Assembly: GCF_034263275.1 (NCBI RefSeq)
Contig: NZ_CP139559.1
Span: forward strand, 3,100,001 to 3,164,000
Direction of reading: 5' to 3'
Source: Mucilaginibacter sp. cycad4
Lineage (GTDB): Bacteria; Bacteroidota; Bacteroidia; Sphingobacteriales; Sphingobacteriaceae
DNA: 64,000 bases
Shown here: positions 1 through 8,065 of the stretch, one piece after another
How positions within the stretch are numbered: the first letter of the stretch is position 1
Layout: each line of letters starts with the position of its first letter
The notes under the pieces: generated by a model
The model's database searches: none
Seen by the model: the letters and a program-made list of their open reading frames with translations, nothing else
Told to the model about the DNA's origin: nothing
Program-made: the position numbers and the translations under genes

Positions 1-50
1 TAAATCTGTTTGCTGAAGCCCTTGTCGGGGTTTGAGTAAATTTTAATCAT
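1..50 (-). CDS. 5' end of a gene running off the left edge
   Basis: An ATG at 50 on the minus strand opens a frame of 16 codons that is still open at the window edge (MIKIYSNPDKGFSKQI). Nothing in so few residues identifies a family. The region upstream carries two perfect CAAACGTTTG palindromes (174-216), so this gene is a likely member of the LacI regulon described here. In comparable Bacteroidota loci such a gene is often a TonB-dependent receptor, but that is a guess from context. Confidence 0.4.
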   Translation of the reverse strand, partial: MIKIYSNPDKGFSKQI

Positions 51-173
51 ACGTGGTGGGTGTTGGTATTAATTAATTGTTAGTTTTCTGTTGCGATTTA
101 GTCCTGTTTTTGAATATTGGAAATTAGAGATACCGGATTTTGAAAGCAAAAAATCGACCCTCCAAACACAGCG

Positions 174-216
174 CAAACGTTTGCTTTGAGCAAAAACGAG
201 CTTACGCAAACGTTTG
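174..216. promoter_or_regulatory. Pair of LacI-type operators
   Basis: Two perfect CAAACGTTTG palindromes at 174-183 and 207-216, both preceded by CG, start 33 bp apart, or about three helical turns. They lie 124-166 bp upstream of the leftward gene start at 50. The same 10-mer occurs at 3397, 3648 and 4775 around the LacI gene at 3731, so that regulator is the obvious candidate ligand. The even spacing would suit two dimers on one face of the DNA. Confidence 0.75.
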
Positions 217-380
217 ACTCAAAGTATTTTGCGGCGAAAACGGGCAATAATCGAGGTTATTTGAGGCGTTAAACAAGCCACAGATGGGGTGAATGAAGCA
301 TTAATTTTATGCAATCGGCGTATTTAGGGCTCATGATCAAAGAATTTGATTATGAGCAGGTTGAAAGCTTCCTATGTCAA

Positions 381-405
381 TTGCGAGGAGGAACGACGAA
401 GCAAT
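381..405. repeat. Dispersed intergenic repeat, copy 1
   Basis: A 25-nt stretch beginning TTGCGAGGAG and ending GAAGCAAT matches 7951-7975 at 24 of 25 positions. A shortened relative (ACGAAGCAATCC) forms the arms of the inverted repeat at 60537-60630. All copies are intergenic, as expected for a dispersed hairpin element. Confidence 0.6.
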
Positions 406-423
406 TGCGTGACAGCAGAGCCC

Positions 424-545
424 CCGCCACCACTCGGCTCCAGCCGGGTGGTAACTATTTCACGGCCTCTGGCCGCCACGGATGGGTGTAATGTAGGCCT
501 GAGGCCTTGGATAATAGCCACTCGGCTGGAGCTGAGCGGTGGCGG
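424..545. repeat. 28-bp imperfect inverted repeat, GC-rich
   Basis: Arms 424-451 and 518-545 pair at about 25 of 28 positions. The 66-nt interval holds two smaller hairpins (GGCCTCTGGCC near 483, AGGCCTGAGGCCT near 496). The segment from 51 to 617 contains no convincing gene: short frames here run through the repeat. It lies between a leftward gene and the 3' end of the leftward gene at 618. Confidence 0.6.
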
Positions 546-565
546 TGATTGTTTTAAAAAAGTAA

Positions 566-586
566 AGCCCGGCTTTTGGCCGGGCT
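566..586 (-). terminator. Rho-independent terminator after the GH109-like gene
   Basis: A perfect 8-bp stem (AGCCCGGC at 566-573, GCCGGGCT at 579-586) with a 5-nt loop. On the minus strand it is followed by TTTACTTTTTT. It lies 32 bp past the stop codon of the leftward gene at 618. Confidence 0.75.
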
Positions 587-617
587 AAACAAAACATACA
601 AAAAATATAAACGATAA

Positions 618-1967
618 TTAAAAGCCGCTATCATCGAGCGCAAAGGTATTCTTCCGCTCCTTCCACTTCCCTTTCGTGAAATCAGGAAACTCCACACTTG
701 CGTTACCTTCTTTTAATGATTTGGTTGATAGAGGTGTAATTACACTCATGGTAACAGAGTCATAAACATCAATAGGTGTTTGACGCTTTTGCTTTACAGC
801 TTCAACGAAAGCATTAAACACAAACCAGTCCATACCACCATGGCCTGCACCCTCGGCAAACTTTTCATATTTCTTCCACAGCGGGTGATCATATTTATCA
901 AACCATTCTTTTGCCGGGTCCCACGAATCATCCTCTTTTGATTTATGATCGATGTAAACACTTTTGTTAACATCCATCCAAAGGCCTTTTGTGCCTTGCA
1001 CACGGAAACCTAATGAATAAGGGCGCGGCAGGTGCGTATCATGGCTCAGCAGTACCGTTTCGCCATTGGCACAATTGATCATAGTGGTAGTAACGTCGCC
1101 ATTTTTATAGTTGATTTTAGCATTCGGATGGCCTGGCGACAACTCTTCTACATAGGCCGCCAAACCGCGCGCCTTTGAACTGAATGACACAAGATTAGTA
1201 AAACGGTTACCTGCATTGATATTAGCATAGTGCATACACGGACCAGCGCCATGTGTTGGATAGATATCGCCGTCTACATCGATATTGAACTGGGTACGCC
1301 ATTGCGCTTCGCTTAGGGCTTTAGGGCCAAACTCAACACCGCCTCCATAATAATGCTTACCGTCGTTGAATAATACTCCCCTTAAATTATGCTGATATCC
1401 GCCTTCTAAATGGATGATCTCGCCAAACAGGTCCTGGCGTGCCATATTCAAAGCCGCCATCACATCCCGACGATAGCAAACGTTTTCAAGCGTCATGTAA
1501 GGCATCCCTGTTTTTTCGGATGTGCGCACTATATCCCAGTGATCTTCAACAGTTAAACCAGCAATCACCTCACAGCCCACATATTTTCCGGCCTTCATGG
1601 CATCAATAGCCTGCGGATGATGAAATTGCCATGGTGTAGCAATAATCACAGCATCAATATCTTTATGATCCAATAGCTTTTTGTAAGCGTCCAATCCGCC
1701 GGTGTATTCCTTTACAGGCGCATGTCCTTTTTTGGCGATGTATTCGCGGCAAATTTTCAAGGAGCTTTCCTGTGTATCACAAATGGCTACGATCTCCACA
1801 TCATCGCGAAGCAAACCTTCGGCAATATGGCTCATGCCGCGGGCACCTACACCAATGTAACCTAAGCGTACTTTTGAAGGTGCCGATGCAAACAGGCTTC
1901 CTGAAGGTAAAATACTAAAACCTGCCGCCGCAATTGCGCTGGTTTTCAAAAATTGTCTTCTTTCCAT
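618..1967 (-). CDS. Gfo/Idh/MocA-family protein, GH109-like (NAD-dependent glycosidase/oxidoreductase)
   Basis: 449 aa. A twin-arginine-like export signal (ERRQFLKTSAIAAAGFSIL) opens the protein, followed by a Rossmann fold with GYIGVGARGMSHI near residues 36-48. Where most relatives have EKP there is GCEVIAGLTVEDHW. The segments LENVCYRRDVMAALNMARQ, GEIIHLEGGYQHNLRG and YPTHGAGP match what I recall of GH109 alpha-N-acetylgalactosaminidases, which use bound NAD in an oxidation-elimination mechanism. It follows the gene at 2003 by 35 bp, so the two are probably cotranscribed under the LacI operator at 3397. A plain sugar dehydrogenase remains possible. Confidence 0.8.
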   Translation of the reverse strand: MERRQFLKTSAIAAAGFSILPSGSLFASAPSKVRLGYIGVGARGMSHIAEGLLRDDVEIVAICDTQESSLKICREYIAKKGHAPVKEYTGGLDAYKKLLDHKDIDAVIIATPWQFHHPQAIDAMKAGKYVGCEVIAGLTVEDHWDIVRTSEKTGMPYMTLENVCYRRDVMAALNMARQDLFGEIIHLEGGYQHNLRGVLFNDGKHYYGGGVEFGPKALSEAQWRTQFNIDVDGDIYPTHGAGPCMHYANINAGNRFTNLVSFSSKARGLAAYVEELSPGHPNAKINYKNGDVTTTMINCANGETVLLSHDTHLPRPYSLGFRVQGTKGLWMDVNKSVYIDHKSKEDDSWDPAKEWFDKYDHPLWKKYEKFAEGAGHGGMDWFVFNAFVEAVKQKRQTPIDVYDSVTMSVITPLSTKSLKEGNASVEFPDFTKGKWKERKNTFALDDSGF

Positions 1968-2002
1968 ATTATAATTAGTGTATCTATATTGGCTATTGAG
2001 TG

Positions 2003-3316
2003 TTATTTAACGGGGAGTTTTGAAAAATCAATCAAAGGTTTCTGGCCGGTAGCCTCACGATCGTATGGTGCTTTAAGTACGATATAATTGTTAAAGAAAC
2101 CACCGTTTTGCAGGAAAAATTTATCGCCTTCTTTTCCGCCTGCATAATCTTTACGATAGTTGGCATTTGCGGTAGCATCACCTGTGTATACGGCATGGGT
2201 AAGCTCCAGCCAGTTGTTTTCGCTGTCACCTATCCATTGGTTAGTAAAATAAGCTTTGTGCACTTTATCGCCATTTTCCGGTTCAAAATTCTCAACAAAC
2301 GAATACAAATGAGTTAAGTAGGTGGCCTTTTGCGGGCGGGTAAAGCTGGCTATGAGAAACCATTTACCGGCAGCTACATCTTTAAAATAAGCGGTGTACG
2401 TAGTAGTTTTTTTTAGCTGATCAGGTTCGGCGCTCAACAGGAACGCATAAGCCTGCCCGGCCGTCCACGGAAAACGCATATAGCTTTGACCGCCCGATCC
2501 TTCATTGCCGAACTCGCCGATATGAACATTACTGCCGTTTTTTACCCGTTTAATTCGCATGCTGTCGGGAATACTCTTGGGGTCTTCAGTATTAAAAGGG
2601 CTCCATACTGAAAACAGTACCCTGCGTTCGGTAGCAGAGTTTACCTGCATACCAAAGTACCCTTCGCCAAAACCATCGGCCATAAAGTATGAACCTATCA
2701 CGTCCTGTCCCTTTGGTACAATGATCTCGTTATAAAACCATTTTACTTTATTTTCTTTATCGCCAGCCACCGGATAGCGCAAATGCACGGAAGGCCCTCT
2801 CCTGCCAAAATGAAACGAGCTGCCTTTAGCAACATAAGATATATCATTATCTGCTTTCTGCAACGTAACTACCAAATCAGATACATCGGCATAAACAGCG
2901 CCGGTTTTACTGGTTCCTTTTAACCTTACCATTATATACCCCGGCTTGTTGATATGAACCTTTCCGAAACTGACGGTATCAAATTTGGTATTGTTTAGTT
3001 TTTTAACAAACGTATTTTTCCCTATCGATAGCTGTAAAGTACTGCTGCCTTGCGGCACACGTACTACCAGCGCAAGTTGAAGATCCTGTGCGTTGCTAAC
3101 CCTGAAATAAATACCAGCTGTTGTTTTCGGACTTTTCAGACCAATTAAGCCTTCATCGGTAATAGTATCAGGCGCGTTTACCCAGGCATTGCCGCCAAAC
3201 GGGATAACGTGACGCAATTGTGCAGCATCAAAGTGTACGGTCTGCGCAATGGCGGCATTATCTCCTATGGCAATAAACAATATCGAAAGACAAATTATAA
3301 CGGTTTTCTTCATCAT
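2003..3316 (-). CDS. Secreted DUF3472/DUF5077-type protein
   Basis: 437 aa from the chosen ATG. I took the start at 3316 because it gives a clean signal peptide (MMKKTVIICLSILFIAIG... ending AIAQ). An in-frame ATG at 3418 would put the operator at 3397-3406 inside the coding region. The mature protein looks like a beta-rich N-terminal module (about 25-165) followed by a DUF3472-like domain with WFYNEIIVP, SYFMADGFGEGYFGMQ and an aromatic-rich C-terminus. Proteins of this type often accompany glycan-degrading genes in Bacteroidota; their chemistry is not known to me. It is cotranscribed with the GH109-like gene, 35 bp downstream. Confidence 0.75.
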   Translation of the reverse strand: MMKKTVIICLSILFIAIGDNAAIAQTVHFDAAQLRHVIPFGGNAWVNAPDTITDEGLIGLKSPKTTAGIYFRVSNAQDLQLALVVRVPQGSSTLQLSIGKNTFVKKLNNTKFDTVSFGKVHINKPGYIMVRLKGTSKTGAVYADVSDLVVTLQKADNDISYVAKGSSFHFGRRGPSVHLRYPVAGDKENKVKWFYNEIIVPKGQDVIGSYFMADGFGEGYFGMQVNSATERRVLFSVWSPFNTEDPKSIPDSMRIKRVKNGSNVHIGEFGNEGSGGQSYMRFPWTAGQAYAFLLSAEPDQLKKTTTYTAYFKDVAAGKWFLIASFTRPQKATYLTHLYSFVENFEPENGDKVHKAYFTNQWIGDSENNWLELTHAVYTGDATANANYRKDYAGGKEGDKFFLQNGGFFNNYIVLKAPYDREATGQKPLIDFSKLPVK

Positions 3317-3396
3317 TGAATTATAACACAAGTATCGTTTCATAAATGTACTCGCATTAGCGGTTTTAGTAAAAAATAAATGCTTCAATTTCAACG

Positions 3397-3406
3397 CAAA
3401 CGTTTG
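3397..3406. promoter_or_regulatory. LacI-type operator before the DUF3472/GH109 genes
   Basis: A perfect CAAACGTTTG palindrome 81 bp upstream of the ATG at 3316. It is identical to the other four sites near this regulator. Confidence 0.75.
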
Positions 3407-3647
3407 AAAAATGGGCATAATTATCCTTTAACTGGCATTAATTGAAAAACAGGTATTTATCAAACATCCCGGGTTGATGATTTCGGTTTCAAAAATTGGA
3501 GGTAAATATGCCTGCAAAGCGGTTATTTCTTTATTGCAAATAAGCCAGGCTCTCTAAATAAAATTAAAGGGCACTATATGCCGCCGCCAATATCAAATCT
3601 CCCCTATACTAACCAGCCAACTTATGCAAACTGATGATTTAGCCACG

Positions 3648-3657
3648 CAAACGTTTG
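3648..3657. promoter_or_regulatory. LacI-type operator before the regulator gene (autoregulation)
   Basis: CAAACGTTTG, here extended to the 12-bp palindrome GCAAACGTTTGC (3647-3658), 73 bp upstream of the LacI start. Binding here would give autoregulation. The TTG of the right half could double as a -33 element. Confidence 0.75.
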
Positions 3658-3730
3658 CAATGCAGTTAATACAAGCTATTTCATAATAATCGCTTAACTT
3701 TAACTATAAAAACGATATAGCCCACAATTA

Positions 3731-4756
3731 ATGCAAACAAAGCCAACTACTATAAAAGAGATAGCGCAAATATTAGGCATCTCGGTTTCTACAGTTTCAA
3801 GGGCCTTGCATGACCACCCGAGCATAGGGCTCACTACAAGGGCAAAAGTTAAAAAGCTGGCCGGCGAATTAAACTATGAGCCTAACCAAACCGCTATTTT
3901 TTTGCAAAAGGGTAAAACCCTCACCATTGGGGTTATTTTACCCGAACTTTCAGAGGCTTTCTTTTCATCGGCCATAAGCGCAATTGAAGATACTGCCTAT
4001 AAAAAAAACTATACCGTACTGCTGGCACAATCACATGATGACGAGCAGAAGGAAAAACAACTGGTTGAAAAAATGAAAAACCACCGGGTTGATGGCCTGC
4101 TTGTATCGGTAGGGAAAAATACCTCCTCCTATCAGCACTTTGAAAACTTAAAGAAATACAATATTCCTGTAGTTTATTTCGACAGGATCCCATCTATACC
4201 TAATATTCATTATGTAGCCTGCAATATGGAAATAGGTACCATTGAGGCGGTGAGTTATCTGCTTAAAAAAGGGCACCGGGCAATAGGCATGATTAACGGG
4301 CCGCAAACCATGGTTGCCACCGGCGAACGTAAAGAGGGTTATATCAAAGCGATGACCAAAAACAGGCTTAAGTATGACCCATCACTCATCGTTTCGTGCG
4401 ACCTGACCGAAGAAGGCACAAAAAAGGCCTTAGACGATCTGCTGGCCAGCAAACGCAAGCCGACTGCTATAGTAACCTTTAACGATTATGTGGCGCTTTT
4501 TGCTATTAAACACGCCAGTAAATTAAACATCAAAATAAATAAGGACCTTGAATTTGTAAGCTATGCCAATTTACCGCTGATCAATTATATGGAGAATATC
4601 CCGGCCGCTTCGGTTGAGCAATTTCCTTATTTACAAGGGCAAAAAGCAACTGATATTTTAATGGACCTGCTGCATCACCAGGGTACCGGCGGCAATGAAC
4701 CAAGCGCCTTTTATAAGGTGATCATTGAATCGCAATTGGTCGAAAACAAAAAATAA
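3731..4756 (+). CDS. LacI/PurR-family transcriptional regulator
   Basis: 341 aa. The N-terminal helix-turn-helix (TIKEIAQILGISVSTVSRAL, residues 7-26) and hinge (NYEPNQTAIFLQKGKT, ending near 66) are typical of LacI. They are followed by a periplasmic-binding-like sensor domain (LTIGVILPELSEAFFSSAI..., with DGLLVSV and VPVVYFDR). Length is normal for the family. Its natural operators are very likely the five CAAACGTTTG palindromes at 174, 207, 3397, 3648 and 4775, since no other regulator gene is close. The inducer is unknown; the neighbouring GH109-like and hexosamine-kinase-like genes suggest an amino sugar or a short glycan. Confidence 0.93.
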   Translation: MQTKPTTIKEIAQILGISVSTVSRALHDHPSIGLTTRAKVKKLAGELNYEPNQTAIFLQKGKTLTIGVILPELSEAFFSSAISAIEDTAYKKNYTVLLAQSHDDEQKEKQLVEKMKNHRVDGLLVSVGKNTSSYQHFENLKKYNIPVVYFDRIPSIPNIHYVACNMEIGTIEAVSYLLKKGHRAIGMINGPQTMVATGERKEGYIKAMTKNRLKYDPSLIVSCDLTEEGTKKALDDLLASKRKPTAIVTFNDYVALFAIKHASKLNIKINKDLEFVSYANLPLINYMENIPAASVEQFPYLQGQKATDILMDLLHHQGTGGNEPSAFYKVIIESQLVENKK

Positions 4757-4774
4757 ACCTAAACAAAAAACACT

Positions 4775-4784
4775 CAAACGTTTG
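4775..4784. promoter_or_regulatory. LacI-type operator before the kinase gene
   Basis: A perfect CAAACGTTTG palindrome between the regulator's stop codon and the kinase start, 54 bp before the ATG at 4838. It suggests the kinase has its own regulated promoter and does not rely only on read-through from the regulator gene. Confidence 0.75.
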
Positions 4785-4837
4785 CGCATGGCTATCGTTT
4801 ATCAATTAGCTATGTTTGATGAGTTAACGTCTATAAT

Positions 4838-5920
4838 ATGTTTGATGATATCCTAATAAATTTTGGATTAAACGTTTCTGAATACCATATCCGGCCTTTT
4901 GGCTCGGGGCTCATAAATTATACTTATAAAGTAAGCGGTATTAATCAGTCCTATATTCTTCAGCAAATTAATGCTGCCGTTTTTAAACAGCCTGATTATA
5001 TCGACAGCAACCTTACACTAATCAAAGAATATCTTGATAAACACAACCCCGGTTATTTATTTGTAGCCCCTTTAAAAGGCAAAACAGGTAAATCAATTAT
5101 TTATGCCGGTGATAAATTCTACAGGCTTTTCCCATTTATTGAAGGATCGCACACGGTAAATTTTTTACAGGATACCAGGGAGGCATATAGCGCCGCGGTA
5201 CAGTTTGGCCGGTTTACCCGTTTACTGAATAATTTTGATATCAGCAAACTTGAATACACACTTCCGGACTTTCATAATCTGAAATTACGGTTTACACAAT
5301 TTGAACAGGCCTTAAAAACTGCCAAATCTGAAAAACTGGAACAGGCTGCTAAAGAAGTAAAAGCGGCGCATGATCATATCAACATACTGCATACCTACAA
5401 CCTGTTTACAACCGATAGCGAAATTCCCCGCCGGGTGATCCATCACGATACCAAAATAAATAATGTTTTGTTTGACAAAGAGCAAAACGCGCTATGTCTT
5501 GTCGACCTTGATACCGTAATGCCCGGCTATTATTTAAGCGACGTTGGCGACATGATGCGAACCTACTTGTCGCCCGCCAACGAAGAGGAAAAAGATCTGG
5601 ATAAGATTACCGCCAGGACTGACTTTTTCAGGGCAATATATAAAGGCTATATGAGCGAAATGGGCACTATCCTTACCGAAACTGAAAAACAGTATTTCAT
5701 ATTTTCGGGCAAGATGATGATCTATATGCAGGGCCTTCGCTTTTTGACCGATTTCTTAAACAACGATGTTTACTATGGAGCCCAATACGAAGGGCATAAT
5801 TTAATCAGGGCCAAAAACCAGTTTAAACTGCTTGAAGCTTACATCGATGGAGAGCCAATATTTAAAGAAATAATTGCCGGGGTAGATAAGGAATTATTGG
5901 CTACTACGAACAATATTTAA
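4838..5920 (+). CDS. N-acetylhexosamine 1-kinase-like phosphotransferase
   Basis: 360 aa of the aminoglycoside-phosphotransferase/choline-kinase fold. A nucleotide-binding N-lobe (RPFGSGLINYTYKV, then ILQQIN) is followed by the catalytic loop HHDTKINN at residues 202-209 with D204 as presumed base, and the metal-binding DLDTVMPG at 223-230. These two motifs closely resemble Bifidobacterium NahK, which phosphorylates GlcNAc and GalNAc at C1. Size agrees with NahK (about 360 aa). It lies 81 bp after the LacI gene with an operator in the gap. The kinase family also contains homoserine-kinase-like members, so the substrate is inferred from motif and context. Confidence 0.75.
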   Translation: MFDDILINFGLNVSEYHIRPFGSGLINYTYKVSGINQSYILQQINAAVFKQPDYIDSNLTLIKEYLDKHNPGYLFVAPLKGKTGKSIIYAGDKFYRLFPFIEGSHTVNFLQDTREAYSAAVQFGRFTRLLNNFDISKLEYTLPDFHNLKLRFTQFEQALKTAKSEKLEQAAKEVKAAHDHINILHTYNLFTTDSEIPRRVIHHDTKINNVLFDKEQNALCLVDLDTVMPGYYLSDVGDMMRTYLSPANEEEKDLDKITARTDFFRAIYKGYMSEMGTILTETEKQYFIFSGKMMIYMQGLRFLTDFLNNDVYYGAQYEGHNLIRAKNQFKLLEAYIDGEPIFKEIIAGVDKELLATTNNI

Positions 5921-5964
5921 CAGGTTGTTCAATATACCGGGCGGCACAATGTTACCAACAAACC

Positions 5965-5995
5965 TTGCACAGCCCTCGTTAAATTCATACTTTCG
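5965..5995 (+). promoter_or_regulatory. Candidate promoter of topB
   Basis: TTG at 5965-5967, a 20-bp spacer, then TACTTTCG at 5988-5995. This fits the Bacteroidota pattern (TTG, about 19-20 bp, TAnnTTTG) with one mismatch, and it lies 53 bp before the ATG. Confidence 0.5.
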
Positions 5996-6047
5996 ACGCC
6001 CATATCAGCAAGCGTTGGTATAAATCAACGCATTGGGAGCAGCATCT

Positions 6048-7907
6048 ATGAAAGTAATTATAGCCGAAAAACCATCTGTAGCCAGGGAAATTGCCAAAGT
6101 TTTTGGGGCAACCACAAAAAAGGATGGCTATATTGAAGGCAAAGGTTTCACCTTTACCTGGGCTTTCGGTCACCTGTTGCAGCTTGCTGCACCACAGGAA
6201 TACGGTTACTACGGCTGGAGCGTTCAGCACCTGCCCATGCTGCCGCCAAAGTTCAAACTTTCCATTCGTAAGGTAAAAACAAAAGATGGTTTGGTAGACG
6301 ACCCATCAGTAAAAAAACAACTGGATACTATCCAAAAGCTATTTGATGAAGCCACTGAGATCATCGTAGCAACGGATGCCGGGCGCGAGGGCGAATTGAT
6401 CTTTCGCTATATCTACTACTATTTAAAATGCAAAAAGCCTTTTAAAAGGCTTTGGATCTCGTCCCAAACAGATGAAGCTATCAAAGAGGGCTTCCGCAAT
6501 CTGAAACCCGGCAGCGATTATGATACGCTGTTCAATTCGGCCCATTGCCGCTCACAGTCAGATTGGTTAGTGGGTATGAATGCCACACAAGCGCTCAGTC
6601 TTTCGTCGGGCATCCGAGGCGCGGTACTTTCCTTGGGCAGGGTGCAAACGCCTACTCTCGCCATGATCTGTTCGCGGTACCTGGAAAATAAAAACTTCGT
6701 ACCCGAAACATTTTACCAGGTAAGTATCCACCCTGATAAAGACGGACAGGTATTTAAAGCGATATCAACCGAAAATTATAAAACAAAAGAAGAAGCACAA
6801 GCGGTAGTCGACCAGGTGCAGGATGTTGAAGGCGGCTTTCCGCAGGGTGGCCATATTTTGCAGGTGGAAGCCAAACCGCGTAAAGAGCCACCTCCTTTAT
6901 TGCACGACCTGAGCAGCCTGCAACAGGAAGCCAACAAACGTAAAGGTTTCACTGCCGATCAAACGCTTAATATTCTCCAAAACTTGTATGAAAACAAGCT
7001 TGTTACCTATCCCCGTACCGGCAGTCGTTACATAGGTGACGATGTTTTTGCAGGTGTACCTGCACTGATTCAAAAACTGGAACAACATCCGCTATTTGGC
7101 AAACAGGCTATAGCACTGGGCAGCGCGACATTAAACAAACGGAGCGTGAATGCTAAAAAGGTAACGGATCACCATGCCGTACTTACTACCGGCGAAAACC
7201 CGCACCAGCTTTCGGCCGATCAGCAGGCTGTTTATGATATGGTGGCCGGGCGTATGCTCGAAGCTTTTCACCAGGATTGTATCAAAGAGGTCACGAAAAT
7301 TGTTGTACAATCGGGTGCCAAGTTTAATGCCAGCGGAACCGTGATCCATACTGCCGGGTGGCGGGCAGTGTTCAACGATAAGGAGGACGATAAAAAAGAC
7401 GAAGAGAACGCTACACTACCCAAAGTAGTACAAGGCGAAAACCTGCCGATAACCGCCAAGGCCCTGCTCGAAAAGCAGACCAAACCGCGACCACTATATA
7501 ACGAAGCCACTTTACTTAAGGCTTTGGAAACAGCGGGCAAAGAGATTGATGACGAAGAGCTCCGTTACGCCATGAAAGACAGTGGCCTTGGCACCCCGGC
7601 AACACGGGCGGCCATCATCGAAACCCTGCTTAAGCGTAATTACATTATCAGGGAAAAGAAGAACCTGGTACCTACCCCTACCGGCATTGCCGTTTATGAG
7701 GTGGTGAAAAACCAGCAGATAGCCCAGGCTGAACTTACCGGAACATGGGAAAAACGCCTTGAAGAGATCCGCTCGGGGGCTTCGGTTACTGAATTCCAGA
7801 ACGAGATCAAAACTTATACCCGTGCTATTACTTCTGAATTATTAGCGCAGGGTAAATCATTAAAGATCCCGGCTATGGAAGTAACCGGCGGTAAAGTAAG
7901 TGCTTAG
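6048..7907 (+). CDS. topB: DNA topoisomerase III
   Basis: 619 aa. I start at the ATG at 6048 because MKVIIAEKPSVAREIAKVFG is the family's N-terminus; a TTG five codons upstream adds nothing. The Toprim domain comes first (EKPSVA; ATDAGREGELIFRYIY with the acidic metal-binding residues), then the type IA core with SLGRVQTPTLAMI. The catalytic tyrosine is Y321 in VTYPRTGSRY, and DSGLGTPATRAAIIETL follows. The enzyme is cytoplasmic and relaxes or decatenates single-stranded regions of DNA. E. coli TopB has 653 aa. It stands alone here, facing the sulfatase locus with a hairpin between. Plasmid or ICE copies of topB exist, but nothing around this one suggests a mobile element. Confidence 0.95.
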   Translation: MKVIIAEKPSVAREIAKVFGATTKKDGYIEGKGFTFTWAFGHLLQLAAPQEYGYYGWSVQHLPMLPPKFKLSIRKVKTKDGLVDDPSVKKQLDTIQKLFDEATEIIVATDAGREGELIFRYIYYYLKCKKPFKRLWISSQTDEAIKEGFRNLKPGSDYDTLFNSAHCRSQSDWLVGMNATQALSLSSGIRGAVLSLGRVQTPTLAMICSRYLENKNFVPETFYQVSIHPDKDGQVFKAISTENYKTKEEAQAVVDQVQDVEGGFPQGGHILQVEAKPRKEPPPLLHDLSSLQQEANKRKGFTADQTLNILQNLYENKLVTYPRTGSRYIGDDVFAGVPALIQKLEQHPLFGKQAIALGSATLNKRSVNAKKVTDHHAVLTTGENPHQLSADQQAVYDMVAGRMLEAFHQDCIKEVTKIVVQSGAKFNASGTVIHTAGWRAVFNDKEDDKKDEENATLPKVVQGENLPITAKALLEKQTKPRPLYNEATLLKALETAGKEIDDEELRYAMKDSGLGTPATRAAIIETLLKRNYIIREKKNLVPTPTGIAVYEVVKNQQIAQAELTGTWEKRLEEIRSGASVTEFQNEIKTYTRAITSELLAQGKSLKIPAMEVTGGKVSA

Positions 7908-7944
7908 AGAGCCCAATAAAAACTCCATTTTAAATTATAAAACC

Positions 7945-8040
7945 ATGTCATTGCGAGGAGAAACGACGAAGCAATCTCGTAGCTATACAGATCGGACATG
8001 CATTGGCTACGAGATTGCCGCGCTACGATCGCAACGACAT
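7945..8040. repeat. Nested inverted repeat between convergent genes
   Basis: An outer 12-bp stem (7945-7956 with 8029-8040, one mismatch) encloses a perfect 13-bp stem (GCAATCTCGTAGC at 7971-7983, GCTACGAGATTGC at 8006-8018). A run of T follows on the plus strand (from 8042). It contains copy 2 of the TTGCGAGGAG repeat. It may act as a terminator for topB and perhaps for the sulfatase operon that ends at 8066. Confidence 0.7.
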
Positions 8041-8065
8041 GTTTTTTTTAATTGATAAACAATTT

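Larger units (their letters stand above)
3317..3730. other. Divergent regulatory gap between the glycan genes and the LacI gene
   Basis: This 414-bp AT-rich stretch has no credible coding frame. It holds one operator near each end (3397 for the leftward genes, 3648 for the rightward regulator). I found no perfect TAnnTTTG box. A possible weak promoter for the regulator is TTG within the 3648 operator followed 19 bp later by TATTTCAT. Confidence 0.5.

Noticed and set aside
309..588. Two overlapping open frames of 60 and 80 codons
   Set aside because: They run through the dispersed repeat and the 28-bp inverted repeat, have no domain-like content and no promoter or coupled neighbour.
3317..3418. 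Upstream start at 3418 for the DUF3472-type gene
   Set aside because: It would place a LacI operator in the coding region and bury the signal peptide 35 residues inside the protein.
6048..7907. topB as a marker of an integrative element
   Set aside because: No tra, mob, integrase or attachment repeats accompany it. The neighbours are ordinary metabolic genes.
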